Of a stretch of DNA of 35,780 nt, positions 23,348 to 31,376 are shown piece by piece. The first letter of the stretch is position 1; every line of letters starts with the position of its first letter. The position numbers were made by a program, and so were the translations under genes. Under the pieces are notes generated by a model. The model did no database searches. It was not told the origin of the DNA and saw only the letters and a program-made list of their open reading frames with translations. The stretch comes from UMGS1387 sp045577475 (lineage in GTDB: Bacteria; Bacillota; Clostridia; Oscillospirales; CAG-382), in contig JAZNIM010000235.1 of NCBI GenBank assembly GCA_045577475.1, positions 1-35,780 on the forward strand. Reading direction: 5' to 3'.

Positions 23348-24219
23348 CCTTTAGTACCTCCTCTTGCAACGCCCTGCATGATTTTGTTTCTGAAAATGAG
23401 AAACAGCACAATGAGAGGAAGTGAAATTGCCACTACCGCCGCCATCATTGCAGGAATATTTTCACGCCCGAAGCCGTTTTCACGTATTTCCTGAATACCG
23501 TTGGAAACGAGAAAATAGTTTTTGTCGTCGGTTATAAGCCGGGGCCAGACATAGCTGTTCCAGCACTCAATGACCTTGAGTACAGTAACGGTAATAATTG
23601 TGGGACGGCAAATGGGAAGCATAACCTTTCTTAAATACTTGAAGTCGCTTGTGCCGTCAACCTTTGCAGCATAATACAGCTGGTCGGGAATCTGTTCAAA
23701 CTGCTCCTTTAACAGATACATGTAAAATACCGACATTACCGAAGGCAGAATAAGTCCCGAAAAGGAGTTTCTCATGTCAAGGGAGGTGATTGTTACAAAG
23801 TTAGTTATGATAACAAGCTCATTTGGTATCATCATAAGTGCAAGAATAAGTGTAAACAGCAGGTTCTTGCCCTTGAAATTAAGCCTTGAGAAGGCAAAGG
23901 CGCAGGGAATGATGACAACCAGCATTATACCTGTTGTAAGCAGTGTAAAAATGAGGGTGTTAAGAAAGTATTTTGCAAGGGGAACAGCGGTAAAAGCCGA
24001 TGTGTAGTTTTCAAAGGTAGGGGAAAGGGTGAAAAATTTCGGGATAAACTCATTGCTGTAAGCACCGTAGCTTTTAACCGAAGTAAGAAGCATCCAGTAA
24101 AAGGGAAACAGCACTACAACCGCCCAGAATACAAGAAAAATGTATGTAACGGTACCAAGAAGTGCCTTTTTTCTTTGGGAGAAGCGGTATGCTTTGTCAA
24201 AATCCTGCTTTTTGTCCAT
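23344..24219 (-). CDS. ABC sugar transporter permease (MalG type)
   Basis: A 291-residue permease with six predicted membrane helices. The EAA-type loop that contacts the ATPase reads KVDGTSDFKYLRKVMLPICR. I chose the ATG at 24219 because GGAGG (complement of 24227-24231) is 7 bases away; the ATG at 24225 is too close to it. It lies 12 bases after the MalF-type gene and overlaps the binding-protein gene by 4 bases. Together they form one carbohydrate-uptake (CUT1) transporter. Confidence 0.9.
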   Translation of the reverse strand: MDKKQDFDKAYRFSQRKKALLGTVTYIFLVFWAVVVLFPFYWMLLTSVKSYGAYSNEFIPKFFTLSPTFENYTSAFTAVPLAKYFLNTLIFTLLTTGIMLVVIIPCAFAFSRLNFKGKNLLFTLILALMMIPNELVIITNFVTITSLDMRNSFSGLILPSVMSVFYMYLLKEQFEQIPDQLYYAAKVDGTSDFKYLRKVMLPICRPTIITVTVLKVIECWNSYVWPRLITDDKNYFLVSNGIQEIRENGFGRENIPAMMAAVVAISLPLIVLFLIFRNKIMQGVARGGTKG

Positions 24220-24231
24220 ATACATACCTCC

Positions 24232-25122
24232 TTACCTTCTTGAGCTGTTTTTGCTGATTAAAAGATTTATGCATGTTACGGTGAGCACAATTATAAACAG
24301 GATAATCGCCGCAGCCGAGGCAAAGGAGGGATATCCGCCGCTGTCGCCGTAAAGCATGTCGTAAATGTAGCCGACGACGGTGTTCATGCCTGCGGCATTT
24401 AAGTCTGTGCCGAAAATGGCAACCGCATCGCTGTAAGCCTTGAAAGCACCGATGAAGCCTGTGATAACAAGATAGAAAATCATTGGTGAAATCATGGGGA
24501 GGGTAATGCGGGTAAAAATTCTGAGTTTGCTTGTGCCGTCAATTCTTGCCGCATTGTAATAGTCCTGATTTACGCTTGCAAGTGCACTTGTGAGAATAAG
24601 AATTTTAAAGGGCAGCACCACCCATATTGTGTAAAAGCAAAGCACGAACATCTTGGCGGCGTATGGTCCTTCTATAAAGTCAATGCTGTTTCCGCCAAAG
24701 AAATTGATGAGAAGATTTATAAGTCCGTCGCTGTAGGCTGTTTTCTTGAAAAGAATCATAAATACAAGACCCACAGCTAAGGTGTTTGTAACATAGGGCA
24801 GAAAGTAAACAGTCTGAAACAGATTGCGCAGGGGCTTTATGGAGCTGAGTCCCAAAGAAATTATAAGAGCAATAAAGGTTGAAAGTGGAACTGTTATTGC
24901 AACAAGAATAAAGGTGTTTTTAAGTGCCTGCAAAAAATAGGGGTCGTGCAGCACAAATGAATAGTTGTAAAGACCGATACCGCTGTAAGTCTGTGAGGCT
25001 GAGTTGTAGCCTTCCTCAAAAGAGTAGATAAACACGTCAATAAGCGGATATACAAGAAAAACACCTATAAAAATAAGGGCAGGCAAAAGATAGAGAAACG
25101 CCTTTTTTGAATTATTCTCCAT
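24232..25122 (-). CDS. ABC sugar transporter permease (MalF type)
   Basis: A 296-residue permease with six predicted helices. The EAA loop reads RIDGTSKLRIFTRITLPMIS. The family-typical N-terminus (KKAFLYLLPALIFIGVFLVY) supports ATG 25122, preceded by AAAGGAGA; the longer frame to 25176 has no site. It overlaps the ATPase gene by 11 bases, consistent with coupled translation. Confidence 0.9.
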   Translation of the reverse strand: MENNSKKAFLYLLPALIFIGVFLVYPLIDVFIYSFEEGYNSASQTYSGIGLYNYSFVLHDPYFLQALKNTFILVAITVPLSTFIALIISLGLSSIKPLRNLFQTVYFLPYVTNTLAVGLVFMILFKKTAYSDGLINLLINFFGGNSIDFIEGPYAAKMFVLCFYTIWVVLPFKILILTSALASVNQDYYNAARIDGTSKLRIFTRITLPMISPMIFYLVITGFIGAFKAYSDAVAIFGTDLNAAGMNTVVGYIYDMLYGDSGGYPSFASAAAIILFIIVLTVTCINLLISKNSSRR

Positions 25123-26236
25123 ACCCGTTCTCCTTTGTTTGGTCTGTATAAATACGCTTTTCGCTTGCCTTGTCAAAGATAAATACCTTCTGCTTTTTTA
25201 AGTCAAAGCGAACAACGGGATTTGTTGTGTCAACCTTGCTGTCAGAGCTGATGATGGAGCGGATTTTACCGCCCGTGGACTTTTCGTTAGTTGAAATAAT
25301 GCTGATGTCGCGTCCCATAACCTCAATACCCGAAAGGGAGCAGGAAAGACAGCCGTTTTCGTTTAGAATAAAGCCTTCGGGGCGTATGCCCACAATCACT
25401 TCACCCTCGTCAACCCCTTTTACATCCATTATTGCATTATTTCCGATGTAAAGCACGCCGTCCTTTATGTGTCCGTCAAAGACATTGATGGCGGGAGTGC
25501 CGAGAAATTTTGCAACAAACAGGTTTGCGGGATTGTCGTAAACCTCCTGAGGCTTGCCAATCTGAATACATTCACCCTCACGCATTACCGCAATAAGGTC
25601 GCATATGCTCATAGCCTCGTCCTGATCGTGGGTGACAAACAGGGTTGTGATTTTGGTTTGTGTCTGGATACGCTTTATTTCCTCACGGGTGGCAAGCCTC
25701 AGCCTTGCATCCAGATTTGACAGCGGCTCGTCAAGGAGCAGAACACGGGGCATTTTAACAAGTGCTCTCGCAATTGCAACCCTCTGCTGCTGACCGCCTG
25801 AAAGCTCGCCCGGCTTTCTGTCAAGAAGGGTATCAATCTGAACAAGCCTTGCCGCCTCTTTTGCCTTGTTTAACATTTCCTCCTTTGAAAGCCTGTTTTT
25901 GCCTTTAAGGTTTTCAAGGGGAAAAAGGATGTTTTTAAGCACCGTAAGATGGGGATAAAGGGCATAGTTCTGAAATACAAGTCCAACCCCTCTGTTTTCG
26001 GCAGGTACGTTTGTCACATCGTCCTCGCCGAATAAGATTTTGCCTTCCGTGGGCTTTAAAAGTCCGCTTATAAGATTGAGCACCGTGCTTTTTCCGCATC
26101 CCGAAGGACCTAACAGACCTATAAGCGCACCGTCGGGAATGTCAAAGGAAAAATCCTTTACGGCGATGACGGGAGTCTTGTCCTTTTTGTTACGGCTCGG
26201 AAATTCCTTTGTGAGATTTTGTAAAGTAATTTTCAT
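25112..26236 (-). CDS. ABC sugar transporter ATP-binding protein (UgpC/MsmK type)
   Basis: A 374-residue ATPase with Walker A GPSGCGKST (about residues 43-51), signature LSGGQQQR, Walker B VLLLDEP and the H-loop FVTHDQDEAM. It has a C-terminal OB-type regulatory domain (about 240-374), as in MalK/UgpC. It energises the permease pair downstream. GAGGA precedes the ATG. It starts 36 bases after ligA, and I see no clear terminator in between, so read-through from the nusB-ligA run is possible. Having a dedicated ATPase in the cluster is less common in Firmicutes, where one MsmK often serves several importers. Confidence 0.92.
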   Translation of the reverse strand: MKITLQNLTKEFPSRNKKDKTPVIAVKDFSFDIPDGALIGLLGPSGCGKSTVLNLISGLLKPTEGKILFGEDDVTNVPAENRGVGLVFQNYALYPHLTVLKNILFPLENLKGKNRLSKEEMLNKAKEAARLVQIDTLLDRKPGELSGGQQQRVAIARALVKMPRVLLLDEPLSNLDARLRLATREEIKRIQTQTKITTLFVTHDQDEAMSICDLIAVMREGECIQIGKPQEVYDNPANLFVAKFLGTPAINVFDGHIKDGVLYIGNNAIMDVKGVDEGEVIVGIRPEGFILNENGCLSCSLSGIEVMGRDISIISTNEKSTGGKIRSIISSDSKVDTTNPVVRFDLKKQKVFIFDKASEKRIYTDQTKENGYGE

Positions 26237-26272
26237 GATGTTATCCTCAGAATGTTGTTGTTTTGGCTTTTG

Positions 26273-28258
26273 TCAGAGCATCTGCATAAGCTCGTCAAGT
26301 CCGATAACCTTAACGCCAAGCTCGTTTGCCTTTGTAAGCTTGCTTCCGGGTTCAGCTCCGCAGAGAAGGAAGCCGGTTTTCTTTGAAACGGAGGAGGAAA
26401 CCTTGCCGCCGTTTTCTTCGATGATTTTAGCCGCATCCTCACGCTTCATTCCCGTAAGAGTTCCCGTAATTACAAAGGTAAGTCCCGAAAGCTTGTCGGA
26501 GGCAGCGGCAATTTCTTCGCACAGCTTTACGCCTGCCGCCTTTAGCTTGTCTATTAAGACAGCCGTCTTAGGCAAGGCGAAAAAGCTTACAATGCTCTGT
26601 GCGGTAATTCCGCCCACACCCTCGGTTTCGGAAAGCTTTTCCATGTCTGCATTCATAAGAAGGTCGATGTCGGGATACTGTTTTGTTATAAGAATTGCAG
26701 TCTGCTTTCCTACATGGCGTATTCCCAAAGCATGAAGCACACGGGAAAGTCCCGCATTCTTTGAGGCTTCAATTGCAGAAATAAGGTTTTGTGCAGACTT
26801 TTCACCCATTCTCTCCAAAGAGGCAATATCTTCCTTTTTCAGCGTATATAAATCCGCCGCATCCTTGATAAGTCCCGCATTGATAAAGGCTTCAATCTGA
26901 GCCTCGCCGCAGCCGTCAATGTTCATGCAGTCACGGCTGACAAAGTGGGAGATAAGACGGGAAAGCTGTGCGGGGCATTCGGGATTTACGCACCTTGTTG
27001 CCGCCTCGTCCTGCTCCTTGATAACCCTTTCACCGCAGGAGGGACAGAATTCTGGAAGGCTGAAGGGAGTCTGATTTGTACGCTTTGATAAGTCAACCCT
27101 TACGATTTCGGGAATTATATCTCCCGCCTTGCGTACAACCACAAAGTCACCCACACGTATATCCTTTTCGGTGATAAAATCAATGTTGTGCAGCGTTGCC
27201 TTTGAAACGGTAGTACCTGCAAGGTGAACGGGACTGAGTACGGCATATGGGGTGATAACACCGCTTCTGCCCACGTTTACTTCAATAGAAATAAGCTCGG
27301 TTGTCTTTTCCTCGGGGGGATACTTGTAAGCAACCGACCACTTTGGTGCATGGGGAAGCTCACCGAGAGTTTCACGTACACCAAGGTCATCCGCCTTTAT
27401 TACCGCCCCGTCAATGTCAAAGGACAGGGAGGAACGGTTTTCGTTCATGGACAGGATTTCCCCGATGATGTCCTCATATTCCGTGAAGGTTTTGTAGGAC
27501 GGGGACACTTTGAAGCCAAGACCCTTTAAATAGTCAAGTGTCTGGGCATGGGAGGAGAAGGAAATATCCGCATCAATGCTCTGGATGTTGAATATAAAAA
27601 TATCAAGCTTTCTTGAAGCGGTTATTTTGCTGTCAAGCTGACGGAGGGAGCCTGCCGCCGCATTTCTGGGATTAGCAAAGGTAGGCTTGCCGTTTTCCTC
27701 CTGACGCTCGTTCAGCTCCTTGAAGGCACTTTTTGGCATGTAAACCTCGCCTCTTACGCAAAGATAGGGGAGCTTCTCGTTTAAAGTCAGGGGAATTGAG
27801 GACACGGTCCGAAGGTTTTGTGTAATGTCCTCGCCAACCAAGCCGTCGCCTCTTGTCGCACCTCTGACAAATTCACCGTCCCTGTATTCAAGGGAAACCG
27901 AAAGACCGTCGATTTTGTATTCCACGGCAAAGGAGGGCTTGTAGCCGAGGGTGATGGAAGTTTTGTCAAGATAATCCTTTAATTCCTCGGGAGAAAACAC
28001 GTCGGTAAGGCTTTTCAGGGGAACGGCGTGTTCTACCTTGCCGAATTTTTCCGCAACATAGCCGCCTACTCTTGTTGAAGGGGAGTTGGGACTTTTGAGG
28101 TCGGGATATTCGTTTTCAAGAGCAATAAGCTCGTTCATAAGAGCATCAAACTCATAGTCGCTGATTTCCGGCGCATCCTCAAGATAATACTTTCTGCGGT
28201 GGTATTCTATAAGAGAGGAAAGCTGTTCAATCCTGCTTTTTGCATTTTGTCTGTCCAT
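26273..28258 (-). CDS. ligA: NAD-dependent DNA ligase
   Basis: A 661-residue LigA of normal length, which seals nicks in duplex DNA using NAD+. Domain order: the Ia NAD-binding region (Tyr-rich RRKYYLEDAPEISDYEFD), adenylation motif EYKIDG with Lys115, an OB fold, a four-cysteine zinc finger (CPSCGE, then CVNPECPAQ), helix-hairpin-helix repeats and a C-terminal BRCT domain beginning LSGLTFVITG. I chose ATG 28258, with AAAGGA 9 bases upstream, rather than an upstream TTG. It starts one base after the xseB stop codon, indicating a repair operon. Confidence 0.97.
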   Translation of the reverse strand: MDRQNAKSRIEQLSSLIEYHRRKYYLEDAPEISDYEFDALMNELIALENEYPDLKSPNSPSTRVGGYVAEKFGKVEHAVPLKSLTDVFSPEELKDYLDKTSITLGYKPSFAVEYKIDGLSVSLEYRDGEFVRGATRGDGLVGEDITQNLRTVSSIPLTLNEKLPYLCVRGEVYMPKSAFKELNERQEENGKPTFANPRNAAAGSLRQLDSKITASRKLDIFIFNIQSIDADISFSSHAQTLDYLKGLGFKVSPSYKTFTEYEDIIGEILSMNENRSSLSFDIDGAVIKADDLGVRETLGELPHAPKWSVAYKYPPEEKTTELISIEVNVGRSGVITPYAVLSPVHLAGTTVSKATLHNIDFITEKDIRVGDFVVVRKAGDIIPEIVRVDLSKRTNQTPFSLPEFCPSCGERVIKEQDEAATRCVNPECPAQLSRLISHFVSRDCMNIDGCGEAQIEAFINAGLIKDAADLYTLKKEDIASLERMGEKSAQNLISAIEASKNAGLSRVLHALGIRHVGKQTAILITKQYPDIDLLMNADMEKLSETEGVGGITAQSIVSFFALPKTAVLIDKLKAAGVKLCEEIAAASDKLSGLTFVITGTLTGMKREDAAKIIEENGGKVSSSVSKKTGFLLCGAEPGSKLTKANELGVKVIGLDELMQML

Positions 28259-28259
28259 G

Positions 28260-28505
28260 CTAATTATCCTTTTCAAGCACTGTTATTTTTTGTGTTGCAT
28301 CCTCTAAAAGTGCAGAGCACAGCTTTAACAGCCCTGCCGACTCCTCGTAAAGCTCAAGGGCGGTACTGAGGGGAGGATTTGAGTTTTCAAGAAGGCTTGC
28401 TATTTCTTCAAGACGAGTGAGAGCTTCTTCAAAGGAAGGCTCTTTTGCCTTTTTTGTCTTGGCTGTCTTTTTTTCGGTGGTTTCAAGGGTTTTATTTTCG
28501 TCCAT
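28260..28505 (-). CDS. xseB: exodeoxyribonuclease VII small subunit
   Basis: An 81-residue protein with the helical-hairpin signature SFEEALTRLEEIASLLENSN and ALELYEESAGLLKLCSALLE. It binds XseA to form exonuclease VII, which degrades single-stranded DNA. The first ~24 residues are a Lys/Thr-rich extension (TTEKKTAKTKKAKE). AAAGGAG precedes the ATG. It lies 2 bases after the xseA stop and 1 base before the ligA start. Confidence 0.93.
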   Translation of the reverse strand: MDENKTLETTEKKTAKTKKAKEPSFEEALTRLEEIASLLENSNPPLSTALELYEESAGLLKLCSALLEDATQKITVLEKDN

Positions 28506-28507
28506 GA

Positions 28508-29737
28508 TTATTCTCCTTTAATGTTGTCGTTAGGTACTGCTTGGGTGACGGTTGCCTTTGCGGTGCCGTCGCTTAAAGTAAGATTTATGCTTTGACCTGC
28601 ACGCAGATTTTTCACGCTTGAAAGAACTCTGCCATTGTCGTCAAATACCGCACTGTAGCCTCGTGACAGTACAGCCATGGGATTGAGTGCATACAGCCTT
28701 GAGGCACTTGCGCTGAGAAGTGCTTTCTTGTTTTCCATAATCCGGGAAAAGCTTGATGATATTCTCATGTCCGCACTAAGAAGAAGCTCCTGCCGCTTGT
28801 CAACATAGAACATGGGGGATTTTAAGCTCTGCCGTTCTTTAAGCACCGACAGCCTTGCTTGCTTTTCGGATAGGATGGCTTTTATTCTCATGTCCGCCGC
28901 TTCGTTTATCATATATAGCTGTTTTTTTAAGTCCTTGACGTCGGGAACGGCAAGCTCGGCGGCAGCAGACGGTGTGGGTGCACGTCTGTCGGCAACAAAG
29001 TCGCAGATTGTAAAGTCTGTTTCGTGACCTACAGCCGATATTACGGGAGTTGAGCACTTAAAAATGGTGTGTGCAAGAATTTCATCGTTGAATGCCCATA
29101 AGTCCTCGATTGAACCGCCGCCCCGTCCTATAATGATTACGTCGCAGTCCTTGTCGTTGTCAAAGTGAATTATGCCGTCGCACAGCTCCTTTGGGGCATA
29201 TGGACCCTGAACAAGGGCAGGGTAGATGTGAATTTCACATAATGGATAACGTCGGGTGATAATGTTCTTCATGTCTGCAACCGCCGCTGCTTCGGGACTT
29301 GTGATTATTCCGATGCGTGAAGGGTATTTCGGAAGCGGCTTTTTGAACTTTTCGTCAAACAGCCCCATTTCGGACAGCCTTTTTTTCATTTCCTCAAACT
29401 TCAAGTATAAGTCACCAACGCCGAACTGCTCCATGTGACTTGCGTATATCTGATAAACGCCGTCACGCTCAAATACAGAAACCCTGCCGTATACCAGCAC
29501 CTTCATGTTGTTCTGAGGAACAAAATTAAGGGTTGAAGCATAGGTTCTGAACATAACCGCCTTGACAAGTGCGTTTTCGTCCTTGAGGGTAAAATACAGA
29601 TGTCCTGTTTTGTAGTGATTTGTGAAATTTGAGATTTCTCCCACAATGCAGACGTTGCCGAGAATATCCGAGGAGTCCACAAGTGCCTTGACGTATTCGT
29701 TAAGCTGTGAAACCGTCATTGTAAAGGGTTTGTTCAA
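28508..29737 (-). CDS. xseA: exodeoxyribonuclease VII large subunit
   Basis: A 409-residue subunit with an N-terminal OB fold (MTVSQLNEYVKALVDSS, GEISNFTNHYKTGHLYFTLKD) and the nuclease core with GRGGGSIEDLWAFND and ISAVGHETDFTICDFVADRRAPTPSAAAE, seen in separate blocks. A coiled-coil region follows, with a C-terminal NPMAVLSRGYS. The start codon is TTG at 29737, chosen because GGAGG lies upstream and the TTG overlaps the upstream TGA (TTGA); an ATG six codons downstream lacks a site. It is slightly shorter than the E. coli protein, as is common in Firmicutes. Confidence 0.94.
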   Translation of the reverse strand: MNKPFTMTVSQLNEYVKALVDSSDILGNVCIVGEISNFTNHYKTGHLYFTLKDENALVKAVMFRTYASTLNFVPQNNMKVLVYGRVSVFERDGVYQIYASHMEQFGVGDLYLKFEEMKKRLSEMGLFDEKFKKPLPKYPSRIGIITSPEAAAVADMKNIITRRYPLCEIHIYPALVQGPYAPKELCDGIIHFDNDKDCDVIIIGRGGGSIEDLWAFNDEILAHTIFKCSTPVISAVGHETDFTICDFVADRRAPTPSAAAELAVPDVKDLKKQLYMINEAADMRIKAILSEKQARLSVLKERQSLKSPMFYVDKRQELLLSADMRISSSFSRIMENKKALLSASASRLYALNPMAVLSRGYSAVFDDNGRVLSSVKNLRAGQSINLTLSDGTAKATVTQAVPNDNIKGE

Positions 29738-30696
29738 TTTTTGCAGACCTCCTTCATATATCTGTCATAAGCTAAAAGTGCAGTGCCGCAGGCGTTGTCG
29801 CTTGAAAGCTCACCCGAGGCAAAATAGACCTTGTCAAGAGCTGACAGCTGTTTTCTTATAACGCTGTTGCACATAACGCCCCCTGCAAAAAGTATGGGAA
29901 GAAATCCGTACTTTTCCCTGAGTGCCGCTGAGCATTTTGTCAGAGCCTTTGCTATACTGTTGAACACAAATAAGGCAACATCGCTTTTTTCCTCGCCGTC
30001 GGCTAAGAATTTCTGCACCTTGTTTTCAAGCCCCGACATGGAAAAATATGTGTCCTTCATGCTGGCAATGGCAGTGAGCTTCTTTTGACTTTGCTTTGAC
30101 AGCACATCAAGCTCTTTTCCGCAGGGAAAACCCATCCCCATAAGCACGCCCGTTCTGTCAACAATCTGACCGCAGGAAGCGTCGTTGCTTCCACCTGCAA
30201 TTTTTACGTCGTAGCCGCCAAATGTTTTTTCACATGCAAGCAAAGCCTCGGTTGTGCCGCCCGATACGTGAAAGGCTAAAAATTCTCTGCCGTCAAATAC
30301 AGACTCATTACCACAGGAATGAATTGCCGCACGTATGTGTCCGCACTGGTGGGAAAAGCGGTAAAGGGGAATTTTAAGACTGTCACTTACAGCACTGCCG
30401 TAGCTTATTCCCGAAAGGAAGCATGGCATGTAAGAGCCTTCCTCATCCCGTGGTGAAACCGAAACTCCCACCGCCGAAATTTTGCTTGTACAGGGGTCAA
30501 AATCGCAAAAAAGCTCCCTTGACAACTCCGGGAGCGCTTTTGTGTGAAGGAAAACGGCATCGCTTTGCCGCAGTCCTTTCCTGCCGCTTTCAACTGGCAG
30601 AAGGCGGCGTACATTCTTTATTATTCTGCCCTCACTTATCAGTGCAAGGCTTGTTGTATAGTTGCTGGTGTCTATTCCTAAAATGTATTCTTTCAT
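29734..30696 (-). CDS. TsaD/Kae1-like M22 family paralogue
   Basis: A 320-residue ASKHA-fold protein related to TsaD, the tRNA threonylcarbamoyladenosine transferase subunit. Family motifs: GIDTSNYTTSLAL, the metal-binding His pair in SHQCGHIRAA, the ATP-binding VSGGTTE (VSGGHT in TsaD) and the SSDNACGTALLAY segment with the Asp ligand. Divergence from TsaD suggests the second M22 copy that I recall in some Clostridia; the real tsaD is probably elsewhere. I place the start at ATG 30696, where homology begins. The ribosome site there is poor, and an ATG at 30729 overlapping nusB is possible. It is coupled to xseA by the TTGA overlap. Confidence 0.82.
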   Translation of the reverse strand: MKEYILGIDTSNYTTSLALISEGRIIKNVRRLLPVESGRKGLRQSDAVFLHTKALPELSRELFCDFDPCTSKISAVGVSVSPRDEEGSYMPCFLSGISYGSAVSDSLKIPLYRFSHQCGHIRAAIHSCGNESVFDGREFLAFHVSGGTTEALLACEKTFGGYDVKIAGGSNDASCGQIVDRTGVLMGMGFPCGKELDVLSKQSQKKLTAIASMKDTYFSMSGLENKVQKFLADGEEKSDVALFVFNSIAKALTKCSAALREKYGFLPILFAGGVMCNSVIRKQLSALDKVYFASGELSSDNACGTALLAYDRYMKEVCKN

Positions 30697-30709
30697 AATT
30701 GCGGGATAA

Positions 30710-31159
30710 TTATTCCTCTTTGCTGTCATTGCCTTCGGTGCTTCTTACGTATGCTCCGAGGATGCCGTTTACAAAGCTGTAGCTTTCGTCGCTGTCAAAC
30801 TTCTTTGCAAGCTCAACCGCCTCGTTTATGGAAACCTGAGAGGGAATGTCCTTCATGTAAAGTATTTCATACAGAGCAAGACGGAGAATGGACTTTGAAA
30901 CTCTTGAAATTCTTGCACTTGACCACTTTTTTGAGCAGGAGGCAATAATTTCGTCAAGCTCGGTAATATTTGATATTACGCCGAAGTATGCTTTTGTGAA
31001 GTATTCGTCCTGTCTTAATTCCTCGGAAATGTTTTTTGCATCCTTATCCTGAAAGTTTTCAAGGTACAATTCAAGCTGCTCGCTCCCGTCGCCTTCGGTA
31101 TGAAAGCTGTAGTTGAATATCATGCAAAGTGCCGCTTCTCTTGTCTGACGTCTGTTCAT
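30710..31159 (-). CDS. nusB: transcription antitermination factor NusB
   Basis: A 149-residue all-helical NusB with the diagnostic N-terminus MNRRQTREAALCMIFNYSF and C-terminal region ISRVSKSILRLALYEILYM ... VSINEAVELAKKF. NusB with NusE binds boxA RNA and prevents premature termination in rRNA operons. AAAGGA 10 bases upstream supports ATG 31159; the longer frame to 31261 is leader and promoter. It heads the repair run (TsaD paralogue, xseA, xseB, ligA). nusB next to xseAB is a common Firmicute arrangement. Confidence 0.95.
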   Translation of the reverse strand: MNRRQTREAALCMIFNYSFHTEGDGSEQLELYLENFQDKDAKNISEELRQDEYFTKAYFGVISNITELDEIIASCSKKWSSARISRVSKSILRLALYEILYMKDIPSQVSINEAVELAKKFDSDESYSFVNGILGAYVRSTEGNDSKEE

Positions 31160-31232
31160 TTTATCTGTATCCTTTCCCAAAAAAGTCGGTATTAACATAT
31201 TGAAACGCAGTATGTAAATTATTTCATATAAC

Positions 31233-31261
31233 ATTATATACTTCTTTGGTGCATATGTCAA
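31233..31261 (-). promoter_or_regulatory. promoter of the nusB-xseAB-ligA run
   Basis: Minus-strand TTGACA (complement of 31256-31261) and TATAAT (complement of 31233-31238), 17 bases apart. The leader to the nusB ATG is about 65-70 bases. Confidence 0.88.
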
Positions 31262-31294
31262 GAAACATTGGTTAAATATTTAATAGTTTGTTTA

Positions 31295-31322
31295 TTGACA
31301 ATCGCGGAAAAGTATGTATAAT
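31295..31322 (+). promoter_or_regulatory. promoter of the acyl-activating enzyme/ACP/lnt operon
   Basis: TTGACA at 31295-31300 and TATAAT at 31317-31322, 16 bases apart. It is divergent from the nusB promoter, with about 34 bases between the two -35 boxes. Confidence 0.88.
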
Positions 31323-31376
31323 TATAGTGATGTATATTGAGTACTTGTGTAATTTTGACAGGAGTGAATTTATACA

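Noticed and set aside
31160..31240. Possible riboswitch in the nusB leader
   Set aside because: The leader is only about 65-70 bases, AT-rich, and shows no aptamer-like pairing or terminator.
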